12,425 nt of DNA from Bacteroidota bacterium (GTDB taxonomy: Bacteria; Bacteroidota; Kryptoniia; Kryptoniales; JAKASW01). The notes below the pieces were generated by a model. It worked only from the letters and a program-made list of their open reading frames with translations, did no database searches and was not told the DNA's origin. Numbering within the stretch: the first letter of the stretch is position 1; each line of letters begins with the position of its first letter. The stretch is taken from assembly GCA_021796055.1 (NCBI GenBank), contig JAJYOS010000088.1, positions 1-12,425 of the forward strand, written 5' to 3'. The position numbers and the translations under genes are program-made. Below, piece by piece: positions 7,001 through 12,425 of this stretch.

Positions 7001-7545
7001 TCGACGTCCTTGGTTAGCATGCCGTCGAGCTGCATCCTGAAGCCGGAATTGACCTGCAGATCCTGGTTCGAGCCTATTGTGAAACCTCGAACGATGCTCC
7101 CGCTCTTTTGGATGTTGCTGCCGAACATCTCCGAAGGTGTAAGAGGTGCGGCCTGCTCAATCATAGTGATGTTGCGTTTCGAGGAGGTGTCGTACTTCAC
7201 GATCGTCACATGGCGGGTGTACTCGGTGGGAAGATCGAAGGGAAAATTACGGTAGAAAATGCCGATCGTGAAAACAGAATCTTCGCGCGCCCGGAAAAAT
7301 GCCGAAGCCGTATCGAACTTTACGGTGCCGGTGGTATAATTGATTTTGTAATCGATGCCGGGCTTTAGGAGCACGGAACCGCTTACGAGTCGCTCGGAAT
7401 TCTGGATTATATATTTCGCGGGGAGCTGAAGAACCGTATCGGGCGAAACATGAACTACGAGGGAATCAGACGTTGACTGCGCATAAACCTCTGACGATGC
7501 TACCAGGCATACCAGAGCAAATAAGACGCACTTGGCAGTAGACAT
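4027..7545 (-). CDS. Large secreted outer-membrane beta-barrel protein
   Basis: 1172 residues from ATG 7545. That start gives a clean signal peptide (MSTAKCVLFALVCLVASSEVYAQ, cleaved at ~23); an upstream extension to 7602 would run into an intergenic repeat and bury the signal. The N-terminal ~350 residues repeat a pattern of the type GIDYKINYTTGTVKFD and NDYTIDYSNAQITFTP, with SRIFVEFEYT, as seen in SprA-like and other large surface proteins of this lineage. Three GxGKGxY units occur at 422-428, 467-473 and 485-491. A Ca-binding-like DGNHNGQVD (DxNxNGxxD) sits at 854-862. The second half is rich in alternating aromatic/polar strands and ends AEVRAFF, with the terminal Phe typical of barrels inserted by the BAM machinery. 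It therefore probably spans the outer membrane. Substrate or partner is unknown. There is no good SD before the start; it follows tpiA by 96 bases and may be read through from it. Confidence 0.82.
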   Translation of the reverse strand: MSTAKCVLFALVCLVASSEVYAQSTSDSLVVHVSPDTVLQLPAKYIIQNSERLVSGSVLLKPGIDYKINYTTGTVKFDTASAFFRAREDSVFTIGIFYRNFPFDLPTEYTRHVTIVKYDTSSKRNITMIEQAAPLTPSEMFGSNIQKSGSIVRGFTIGSNQDLQVNSGFRMQLDGMLTKDVEVTAALTDQSSPIQPEGNTRTLQEFDKVFINIKSPHISGTLGDFEFSQTGTEFGIINRKLEGAMGIAHYGETTVTVSGAVSRGTYTTQQIAPIDGSEGPYQLLGSDGSPNIIVIAGTEKIYLDGVRMVRGETNDYTIDYSNAQITFTPKHLITSLSRIFVEFEYTNGNFQRTFAGGAAETKLLHNRLQVGVSYYQEGDDPNSAFGVTLADSDKALLSAAGSNRLAAARSGVTYVGRDSVTGVGKGQYMLDSTVVSGKEYYYYAFVQPADTTNLVNAVYSVSFSLVGAGKGDYQSVGFGQFNFVGVGKGDYAPIVILPMPQFQQLADVHSKYSFSKDGAVTLEYAASSFDPNRLSSLPGITSTGSAMKFGVDYAPKQLRVGDAVLGSINFNEMTRYENKNFTPMSWTNNVEFNRQWGIDTLTAANELLNQAHLDLTPAIRKIKLSIGGDLGRITRGAGFSSGRYTGFVNFGGDSVGLPTVNYQATEIDSKDNQFGNFGSWFRQQGDIAYTFWKVTPGFRLESEDRRVATTGTDSLWTTSYRYTQYGPTLSIAQFYNVALSAQMYVRNESGIIGGEMLPSSNSLTDQLSMNFSEWNDFTSSLTLTYRKKSYTESFRNLGFADNESVLSKWEANYSPLERGIETNLFYQVTTQRAARMEQIFWKVQPGQGQYVWIDGNHNGQVDLTNPADFQQVNFNGDYILLTRPTTTLFPVVDLKTNVRVALTPDRFIKRNGNFVGAVLRSLSSVTLWQINENNQTTNVSDIYLLHLSRFLNDSLTISGAQVFQQDIYVLQNNRDFSLRLRYLQNKSLSQYSIAEQRGYQREQSLRLRTKLSDTFYEQLDLAWKENDVFTAYTDQAYQIGSNAISSELSYRPNMNVESSFTLEISKGVDASRADLTASMNTEILKVAYSILTRGRMTVRLERDEVMISNAQPNVYMPFQLTQGFVPGQTYIWEVGFQYRINSFIQANANYSGRSEAGGTPIHMMTAEVRAFF

Positions 7546-7579
7546 CGTGTCAATTGCGCGACGGACACCAAACTGTCGT

Positions 7580-7631
7580 AAGTTCCAAGCTCCAATCTGC
7601 AAGTTCCAAGTAAAGACAAAGCTCCAAAATG
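7580..7631. repeat. Degenerate TTCCAAGCTCCAA-type intergenic repeat, copy between tpiA and the barrel gene
   Basis: AAGTTCCAAGCTCCAATC and AAGTTCCAAG are repeated within 25 bases, followed by AAGCTCCAAAATG. The same words occur near 8431-8478 and, in part, at 8549-8559. Such low-complexity intergenic words recur within genomes of this kind. Their function is unknown and they look like a spreading noncoding repeat. Confidence 0.6.
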
Positions 7632-7641
7632 TAAGGCTTAA

Positions 7642-8409
7642 TTACTTCGACGCCGGGGAGCTCTTTACAATTTTCGCGAAGGAATCCGCTTTCAGGCTCG
7701 CGCCTCCGACGAGCGCGCCGTCCACATCCGGCCGCGAAAGAAGCTCGGCGGCGTTTTCCGGCTTCACGCTTCCACCGTATTGGATGGTCAGCGACGCGGC
7801 CGCGGCTTTGCCGAACAAACCTGCGACGGTGGATCTTATGAACGCGTGTGCGTCCTGTGCCTGCTGCGGAGTGGCGTTGCGCCCCGTACCGATGGCCCAT
7901 ATAGGCTCGTATGCAATGACGAGCGAAGCAAGCTGCTGCACGGTCAACCCGTCGAGTGCCGCCTTGACCTGCCTCTCAAGCACCTTCTCCGTGACTCCTC
8001 CGTCCCGCTCGGCCAGCGATTCACCGACACAGAGGATGACCTTCAGGTCGGACGAGAGCGCCTTCTTGACTTTCTTCGAGACTATCTCGTCCGTCTCGCC
8101 GAAGAACTGCCGTCTCTCTGAATGCCCGACTATTACGTAGTGCACGCCGAGCGCCTTTAACATTCTACCGGATATTTCACCGGTAAACGCGCCGTCATTT
8201 TCGTAATGAAGATTCTGCGCTCCGAGCTTGAACTCACTGTCCTGAAGCAGTTCAGCGACGGCGTCGAGCGCTATGAACGGCGGACATATGATTACCTCCG
8301 CGTTCGGGTCAGTATCCTTCATCTCTTCCTGGAACGCATATACAAATTCGGATGCCTCGTCCACGTCTTTATTCATTTTCCAGTTTGCCGCAACGATAGT
8401 CTTTCTCAT
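7642..8409 (-). CDS. tpiA: Triosephosphate isomerase
   Basis: 255 residues, the usual size. The enzyme interconverts dihydroxyacetone phosphate and glyceraldehyde 3-phosphate in glycolysis and gluconeogenesis, in the cytosol. All catalytic elements are present: N9 and K11 (AANWKMN), H96 (YVIVGHSERR), E168 (AYEPIWAIGTG, with flexible loop 6 at 169-176), YGGSV (211-215) and the phosphate-binding GGAS (235-238). I take ATG 8409, preceded by GAGAGG, because the protein then begins at the conserved first strand. A longer frame to 8466 would translate the intergenic repeat. It lies 159 bases after gatB on the same strand. Confidence 0.98.
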   Translation of the reverse strand: MRKTIVAANWKMNKDVDEASEFVYAFQEEMKDTDPNAEVIICPPFIALDAVAELLQDSEFKLGAQNLHYENDGAFTGEISGRMLKALGVHYVIVGHSERRQFFGETDEIVSKKVKKALSSDLKVILCVGESLAERDGGVTEKVLERQVKAALDGLTVQQLASLVIAYEPIWAIGTGRNATPQQAQDAHAFIRSTVAGLFGKAAAASLTIQYGGSVKPENAAELLSRPDVDGALVGGASLKADSFAKIVKSSPASK

Positions 8410-8430
8410 GTGCCCTCTCTCTTGAAAGAA

Positions 8431-8478
8431 CAAAGTTTCAAATTCCAAGCTCCAAGGAAGCTCCAAAAACCAAAGGCA
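8431..8478. repeat. Degenerate TTCCAAGCTCCAA-type intergenic repeat, copy between gatB and tpiA
   Basis: CAAATTCCAAGCTCCAAGG followed by AAGCTCCAAAAACCAAAGG forms two imperfect tandem units. It shares TTCCAAGCTCCAA with the copy at 7580-7631. A shorter related word, CCCTTTGGAGC, occurs at 8549-8559 in the same gap. Because it lies within 25 bases of the tpiA start it is probably part of the tpiA leader RNA. Confidence 0.6.
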
Positions 8479-8568
8479 GAAAAACCGAATATCCTCATTT
8501 CTTTTTAACTCTTATCTGTTTTCCTTTTTGTTCGGAACGTGGTGTTTGCCCTTTGGAGCTTGCTTGTG

Positions 8569-10032
8569 TCAGTTTTTTAATTTCTCAAGTTTCTGCCGCA
8601 GCAGGTCATTCAGTATCTTCGGGTTAGCCTTGCCACGCGTCTTTTTCATTATCTCGCCGACAAAGAAGCCGAAGAGCTTCTCTTTCCCGCCGATATACTT
8701 CTGTACTTCGTCCGGATTCGATTGTAACACTTCCTCGACGACTTCTCCGATAGCGGATTCGTCCGACACCTGACGGAGGCCCTTCTTCTCAACGATCGCA
8801 TCTGGGTCGTGACCCGACTGCAGCATCTCTTCAAAAACTTCCTTCGCGATCTTCGTGGAAATTGTGCCTTCGTTGATCAGGTCGATCATCCTTGAAAGCT
8901 GCGCCGGCCGGATCGAAAACTCCTTGATCCCAATGTTCCTCTCGTTCACGACGCGCAGAACATCGGTCATCAAATAGTTGCTGGCCTGCTTATACGCCTC
9001 CTTTGACTTGACCTTGAAGCTGGTCACGACCTGCTCGTAGTATTCCGCCACATCCTTTTCAGCCGTCAGGACTTCGGCGTCGTATTTCGGGAGCGAAAAA
9101 TCACTCATGTACCTGTCGCGCCGTTCCATCGGCAGCTCAGGCTGAGCAGCTTTGACGCGCTCTATCCATGCGTCGTCTATCACAACGGGTACGAGGTCAG
9201 GATCGGGGAAGTATCTGTAATCATTCGCCTCTTCCTTCGACCGCATGGACCTGACTTCATTGGTATCGGCGTCGTAAAGGAGCGTTTCCTGCTTCACATG
9301 GCCGCCGGACTCGATTAGAAGGTACTGCCTGTCTATCTCGACATCGATCGCTCGCTCGACATTGCGGAAGGAATTCAGGTTTTTTATCTCTACCTTGGTG
9401 CCGAGCTTCTCTTCGCCGCGCAGACGAATCGAAACGTTGGCGTCACATCTCAAGGAGCCCTCTTCCATATTGCCGTCGCAGACACCGAGATATGTCACGG
9501 TCTGCCTGATCTGTTGGAGATAGAGGTACGCTTCTTCGCCGGAGCGTATGTCGGGTTCGCTGACGATCTCAAGGAGCGGCACGCCGCAACGGTTCAGGTC
9601 GACAAAAGTTTCGGATCCCTGATCGTGAATCGACTTTCCTGCGTCCTCTTCCATGTGAATTCTGACGAGTCCGATTTTTTTCTTCGACCCGTCTTTCTTT
9701 TCTATTTCCACATGGCCCCCGACGCATATGGGCTCCTCGAATTGGGAAATCTGATATCCCTTCGGAAGATCGGGATAAAAATAATTCTTCCTGGCAAAAA
9801 TCGAGTACGGAGTGATCTTGCAATGAGTGGCAAGCCCCATCTTTATCGCGAACTCGACGAGCTGTTTGTTCAAAACGGGAAGTACGCCGGGCATGCCGAG
9901 ACATACGGGACATACATTCGAGTTTGGGGGATTACCGAACCTCGTCGAACATCCGCAGAATGCCTTCGTTTGCGTGAGCATCTGCGAATGCACCTCAAGT
10001 CCGATTACGGCTTCGTATTTATTCCAATCCAA
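8569..10032 (-). CDS. gatB: Aspartyl/glutamyl-tRNA(Asn/Gln) amidotransferase subunit B
   Basis: 487 residues. With GatA and GatC it converts misacylated Glu-tRNA(Gln) and/or Asp-tRNA(Asn) to the amide form; GatB holds the kinase activity and the tRNA-binding tail. Visible are [10 protein letters not shown] at the N-terminus, the four-cysteine zinc site (C26, C28, C41, C44: FCGCS and CPVCLGMPG), [19 protein letters not shown] (~85-103), HMEEDAGKS, and [18 protein letters not shown]. The C-terminal ~150 residues form the helical YqeY-like tail. The start must be TTG 10032, because the codon immediately before it is the stop TAG and no ATG or GTG precedes the conserved N-terminus. No SD is visible. 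gatA and gatC are not in the window, as is common for dispersed gat genes. Confidence 0.97.
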   Translation of the reverse strand: MDWNKYEAVIGLEVHSQMLTQTKAFCGCSTRFGNPPNSNVCPVCLGMPGVLPVLNKQLVEFAIKMGLATHCKITPYSIFARKNYFYPDLPKGYQISQFEEPICVGGHVEIEKKDGSKKKIGLVRIHMEEDAGKSIHDQGSETFVDLNRCGVPLLEIVSEPDIRSGEEAYLYLQQIRQTVTYLGVCDGNMEEGSLRCDANVSIRLRGEEKLGTKVEIKNLNSFRNVERAIDVEIDRQYLLIESGGHVKQETLLYDADTNEVRSMRSKEEANDYRYFPDPDLVPVVIDDAWIERVKAAQPELPMERRDRYMSDFSLPKYDAEVLTAEKDVAEYYEQVVTSFKVKSKEAYKQASNYLMTDVLRVVNERNIGIKEFSIRPAQLSRMIDLINEGTISTKIAKEVFEEMLQSGHDPDAIVEKKGLRQVSDESAIGEVVEEVLQSNPDEVQKYIGGKEKLFGFFVGEIMKKTRGKANPKILNDLLRQKLEKLKN

Positions 10033-10064
10033 CTATCTAAATAAGATTTTAAATTTTGAATGTT

Positions 10065-10095
10065 GAATTCTCAATTAATTTGAAATTGAGAATTC
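10065..10095. repeat. Perfect 12-bp AT-rich inverted repeat between sucC and gatB
   Basis: GAATTCTCAATT (10065-10076) and AATTGAGAATTC (10084-10095) are exact reverse complements around a 7-base loop. It lies 9 bases beyond the sucC stop codon and about 33 bases before the gatB start. It may act as a weak terminator of sucC, as an RNA stabiliser, or as an operator for gatB. It is not GC-rich and lacks a proper T-run, so an intrinsic terminator is not certain. Confidence 0.65.
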
Positions 10096-10103
10096 CTCTT
10101 GGT

Positions 10104-11267
10104 CTAGTTTCTAAGCGCGGAAACCACTTTCTCAGCAGCATCCTTCAAGCCGTTCGCGACCGCGAAATCGAGTCCTGAGTTCTTCAGAAGCTCCGCCCCT
10201 TCCTTCGCGTTCGTCCCTTCGAGCCTCACGACCACCGGCAGATTGACAGAGACTCTCTTCGCGGCTTCTATAACGCCTTGAGCGACGCGGTCGCAGCGCA
10301 CTATTCCGCCGAATATGTTTATGAGTATCGCCTTCACGTTCGGGTCGGAGAGTATGATCTTGAATCCGTTCGAAACGGTCTCGACATTTGCGCCGCCGCC
10401 GACATCGAGGAAGTTCGCGGGCTCGCCACCCGTAAGCTTTATGATGTCCATCGTCGCCATCGCGAGTCCGGCTCCGTTGACCATGCAGCCGACGTTGCCG
10501 TCGAGCTTGATGTAATTCAGATGCGACTTGGACGCCTCCACTTCGAGCGGGGATTCTTCATCGAGGTCTCTAAGTTCAAGAATGTCGGGATGACGAAAGA
10601 GCGCGTTGTCGTCGAAATTCATCTTCGCGTCGAGAGCCATGACGTACCCCTCGGTAGTCAGGACGAGCGGATTGATTTCGGCAAGGCTGGCGTCCGTTCC
10701 GAGATACGCGTTGTACAGCGCGGTGAGAAACCTCACGCCGTTCTTGTAAGCATCACCCTGCAGGCCGAGTCCGAACGCAAGCTTCTTCGCCTGGAAAGGC
10801 ATGAGTCCGAGACCGGGGTCGACAGTCTCCTTCAGAATCTTCTCCGGCGACTCGGCGGCGACCTTCTCTATCTCGACTCCGCCTTCGGTAGATACCATGA
10901 AGACGTTCTTCGAAGTCGAACGGTCAAGCACTATTCCAGCGTAAAGTTCCTTCGCGATGTTAATGCCCTGTTCTATCAGAAGACGTTTGACAACTTTACC
11001 TTCAGGTCCGGTCTGGTGAGTAACGAGCGTCATGCCTAATATCTGCGAGGCAAGCTGCCTGACTTCGTCAAGGCTTCTGGCTACCTTTACGCCGCCGCCT
11101 TTCCCTCGTCCACCCGCGTGAATCTGGGCCTTTACTACCCAAACATTTCCGCCTATTTCCTGCGCGACCTGGACCGCTTCATCGACACTGAACGCGACCT
11201 TTCCCTTCGGGATAGCCACGTTGAATTTCTTGAGAATCTCTTTTGCCTGGTACTCGTGAATTTTCAT
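10104..11267 (-). CDS. sucC: Succinyl-CoA ligase (ADP-forming) beta subunit
   Basis: 387 residues, nearly the length of the E. coli protein. With SucD it converts succinyl-CoA plus ADP and phosphate to succinate, CoA and ATP in the TCA cycle, or runs in reverse. The ATP-grasp part shows K46 ([16 protein letters not shown]), the metal-binding E197 (AEINPLV, residues 196-202) and D213 ([10 protein letters not shown]). The C-terminal CoA-ligase part shows [18 protein letters not shown] (258-275), FLDVGGGA and [14 protein letters not shown] (318-331), where the last contacts the alpha subunit's phosphate site. ATG 11267 is fixed by the canonical [12 protein letters not shown] start, with GGGGAT as a weak SD. 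sucD is not adjacent, which is common in Bacteroidota and Chlorobiota. The gene has its own promoter. Confidence 0.98.
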   Translation of the reverse strand: MKIHEYQAKEILKKFNVAIPKGKVAFSVDEAVQVAQEIGGNVWVVKAQIHAGGRGKGGGVKVARSLDEVRQLASQILGMTLVTHQTGPEGKVVKRLLIEQGINIAKELYAGIVLDRSTSKNVFMVSTEGGVEIEKVAAESPEKILKETVDPGLGLMPFQAKKLAFGLGLQGDAYKNGVRFLTALYNAYLGTDASLAEINPLVLTTEGYVMALDAKMNFDDNALFRHPDILELRDLDEESPLEVEASKSHLNYIKLDGNVGCMVNGAGLAMATMDIIKLTGGEPANFLDVGGGANVETVSNGFKIILSDPNVKAILINIFGGIVRCDRVAQGVIEAAKRVSVNLPVVVRLEGTNAKEGAELLKNSGLDFAVANGLKDAAEKVVSALRN

Positions 11268-11334
11268 CCTGTTTCAATCCCCGCACCACTTGAGGTACGA
11301 ATTTTTCGTTTGCACACAGTGATAATCTCGAAAC

Positions 11335-11363
11335 AATATAGGAAAGAGCCCTTTGGAACTCAA
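11335..11363 (-). promoter_or_regulatory. Sigma70-type promoter of sucC
   Basis: On the minus strand, TTGAGT (11363-11358), a 17-base spacer and TATATT (11340-11335) give optimal spacing, about 68 bases before the sucC start. The spacer contains GTTCCAAAGGG, a word also found, as GCTCCAAAGGG, in the leaders of the BON gene and tpiA. The rest of the gap (11268-11446) shows an ACGAA/TTCGT mini-hairpin in the leader and no clear terminator for the upstream secreted-protein gene. Confidence 0.6.
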
Positions 11364-11446
11364 GAAACGGGGGCGTAAAGCAGATGAAGGATTTCAGATT
11401 ACCTATCCGCCCTCATTTTCTCATATCACTCGGCCAGATACGGATA

Positions 11447-12425
11447 CTATCTTGCCAGCACGAGTTTTTTCGTCTGAGCGAAAGTTCCTGCCAGTAGACG
11501 GTAAAAGTAGACACCGCTCGGCAAATCACCGGCATCAATTTTCACCGAGTGGCTGCCCGGAGACTCGATCGCCTTCACAAGGACTCTCACTTCCCTACCG
11601 AGCACATCGTAGAGAGCTAGAGTGACCCTGCAAACTTCTGCTAGCCGGTATTGGATAGTAGTTGTTGGATTGAACGGGTTCGGATAGTTCTGTTCCAAGA
11701 CAAAAGCAGTTGGAGCAGTCGGTCTGGGTCTCGCTATGCCCGTCAGTCCTCCGTTCGAAGTATATAGGATTGTTCCTGAATCGCCGACGACAAAACCATG
11801 TCTTTCGTCGACAAAGGAAATGGCTCGCAAATCTGGCAGCGGCATCATAGAGTATCCTGGAGCAAGTGATACCCATGAGTCACCACCGTCAGTCGATTTG
11901 ATAATCGCCCCCCTTTGGCCGCACGCATAAATCAAGCTGTTAGAAGGAGCCGAGACACCGTACAACGGGCCGCTACCTGGAACGCCCGATAAGATTTCCC
12001 ACCCTGAAGTGTCGGAAGAAGACGTCCGTAATATCAAAGGCGAAGTCCAGAAGTCGCCTCCAGCACCGACGATGAAGCCATGACCTCCGCCGTAACAAAA
12101 CCCTCCTTCGAAAGCCTCAACTCCAAGCCCTTGTAATTGAGGAAGTACATTCTCACTCCATGGCGTCGGTGGAAATTCGGTCTTAGAACATATCGATTTA
12201 GCCGTGAGTGCGTATACCGTTATTATTCCTACGGTCGGCCCATAGTATGTAAACACGGACCTTACCGGCCACTCACTTATCTTTTCGGAAGACCAAGTTT
12301 TTCCACTGTCAAGCGAATGAAAAATCCAGCCGGAGTCGGCACCGACATAGATATTTGCGGGGGTTATGTGCAGGGCGGAGTAGAGGCGATTAGTATTGTT
12401 CGTAATATCAAAGGCGAAGTCCAGA
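11447..12425 (-). CDS. Secreted beta-propeller-like protein with type IX secretion sorting domain (5' end outside window)
   Basis: The frame stays open to the right edge, so only the last ~325 residues are present and no start is claimed; a GTG at 12256 is internal. The visible N-terminal part has repeated units of the photosystem-stability-factor/BNR type: IYVGADSGWIFHSLDSGKTW, LIYACGQRGAIIKSTDGGDSW and HGFVVGDSGTILYTSNGG. These suggest a beta-propeller facing the outside. The last ~80 residues form the type IX sorting domain: FVLEQNYPNPFNPTTTIQYRL, VTLALYDVLGREV, LPSGVYFYRLLAG and the basic end KKLVLAR. Such cargo crosses the outer membrane through the type IX system and is usually anchored to the surface or released after the tail is cut. 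The binding target is unknown. The codons nearest the edge (12401-12425) are doubtful because of an exact repeat there. Confidence 0.9.
   Translation of the reverse strand, partial: LDFAFDITNNTNRLYSALHITPANIYVGADSGWIFHSLDSGKTWSSEKISEWPVRSVFTYYGPTVGIITVYALTAKSICSKTEFPPTPWSENVLPQLQGLGVEAFEGGFCYGGGHGFIVGAGGDFWTSPLILRTSSSDTSGWEILSGVPGSGPLYGVSAPSNSLIYACGQRGAIIKSTDGGDSWVSLAPGYSMMPLPDLRAISFVDERHGFVVGDSGTILYTSNGGLTGIARPRPTAPTAFVLEQNYPNPFNPTTTIQYRLAEVCRVTLALYDVLGREVRVLVKAIESPGSHSVKIDAGDLPSGVYFYRLLAGTFAQTKKLVLAR
12027..12051. repeat. 25-bp exact direct repeat, inner copy
   Basis: This 25-base segment (starts CGTAATATCAAAGG, ends AAGTCCAGA) is identical to the last 25 bases of the window, 374 bases away. 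Here it reads in the minus-strand frame as part of DFWTSPLILR, which fits the surrounding propeller sequence. Confidence 0.9.
12401..12425. repeat. 25-bp exact direct repeat, copy at the window edge
   Basis: Identical to 12027-12051, but read by the same gene in another frame (LDFAFDIT), so it is not a protein-domain repeat. The base before it differs (T at 12400, C at 12026). The match ends only because the window ends, so the true repeat may be longer. A contig-end artefact is possible. Confidence 0.85.

Noticed and set aside
6037..7017. 326-codon plus-strand ORF inside the barrel gene
   Set aside because: It is an antisense shadow of the large outer-membrane protein, with no signal or domain and no SD.
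7546..7602. N-terminal extension of the barrel protein
   Set aside because: It would place 19 residues, partly from the repeat, before a clear signal peptide that starts at ATG 7545.
8410..8466. N-terminal extension of triosephosphate isomerase
   Set aside because: It translates the intergenic repeat, while ATG 8409 has an SD and gives the conserved N-terminus.
10278..11039. 253-codon plus-strand ORF inside sucC
   Set aside because: It is an antisense shadow of a fully conserved sucC, typical of a codon-biased gene.
1..12425. CRISPR array, insertion sequence or transposase
   Set aside because: No regularly spaced direct repeats and no transposase or integrase motifs were seen in any credible ORF.

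Overview
The window most resembles a member of the Bacteroidota/Chlorobiota/Ignavibacteriota assemblage. The main evidence is a C-terminal type IX secretion sorting domain on the last gene (NYPNPFNP followed by SGVYFYRL and a basic end), a large aromatic-terminated outer-membrane barrel protein, and unlinked housekeeping genes. Several genes have good Shine-Dalgarno (SD) sites. This lineage call is inferred from family knowledge; no rRNA or marker comparison was possible.

Left part (1-2313, + strand). The window opens inside the C-terminal SPASM domain of a radical SAM protein. After 33 bases comes a 35-codon ORF, behind a near-perfect SD, with three cysteines clustered at its C-terminus. It is too short for ordinary gene callers and looks like the precursor of a ribosomally made, radical-SAM-modified peptide (RiPP). 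About 520 bases without a confident gene follow (461-978). They contain a 15-bp near-perfect inverted repeat closing a nested hairpin domain, several further hairpins (one covering an SD), a terminator-like element and one low-confidence 78-codon ORF. Then comes a soluble hybrid histidine kinase with no recognisable sensor domain.

Middle part (2406-7545, - strand). This holds a small DoxX-family membrane protein, a periplasmic protein with three BON-like domains and a clear intrinsic terminator, and a 1172-residue secreted outer-membrane beta-barrel protein.

Right part (7642-12425, - strand). The order along the plus coordinates is tpiA (triosephosphate isomerase), gatB (Asp/Glu-tRNA amidotransferase subunit B), sucC (succinyl-CoA ligase beta, with a good sigma70-type promoter) and a truncated beta-propeller-like secreted protein carrying the type IX sorting domain. 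Gaps near tpiA carry a degenerate TTCCAAGCTCCAA-type repeat, and the sucC-gatB gap has a perfect 12-bp inverted repeat.

The housekeeping genes are ordinary. The accessory signal is the left end: maturase, overlooked cysteine-rich peptide and structured RNA-like region, with a sensorless signalling protein alongside. The last 25 bases of the window exactly repeat a segment 374 bases earlier in a different reading frame, so the right edge may be an assembly break or a local duplication.
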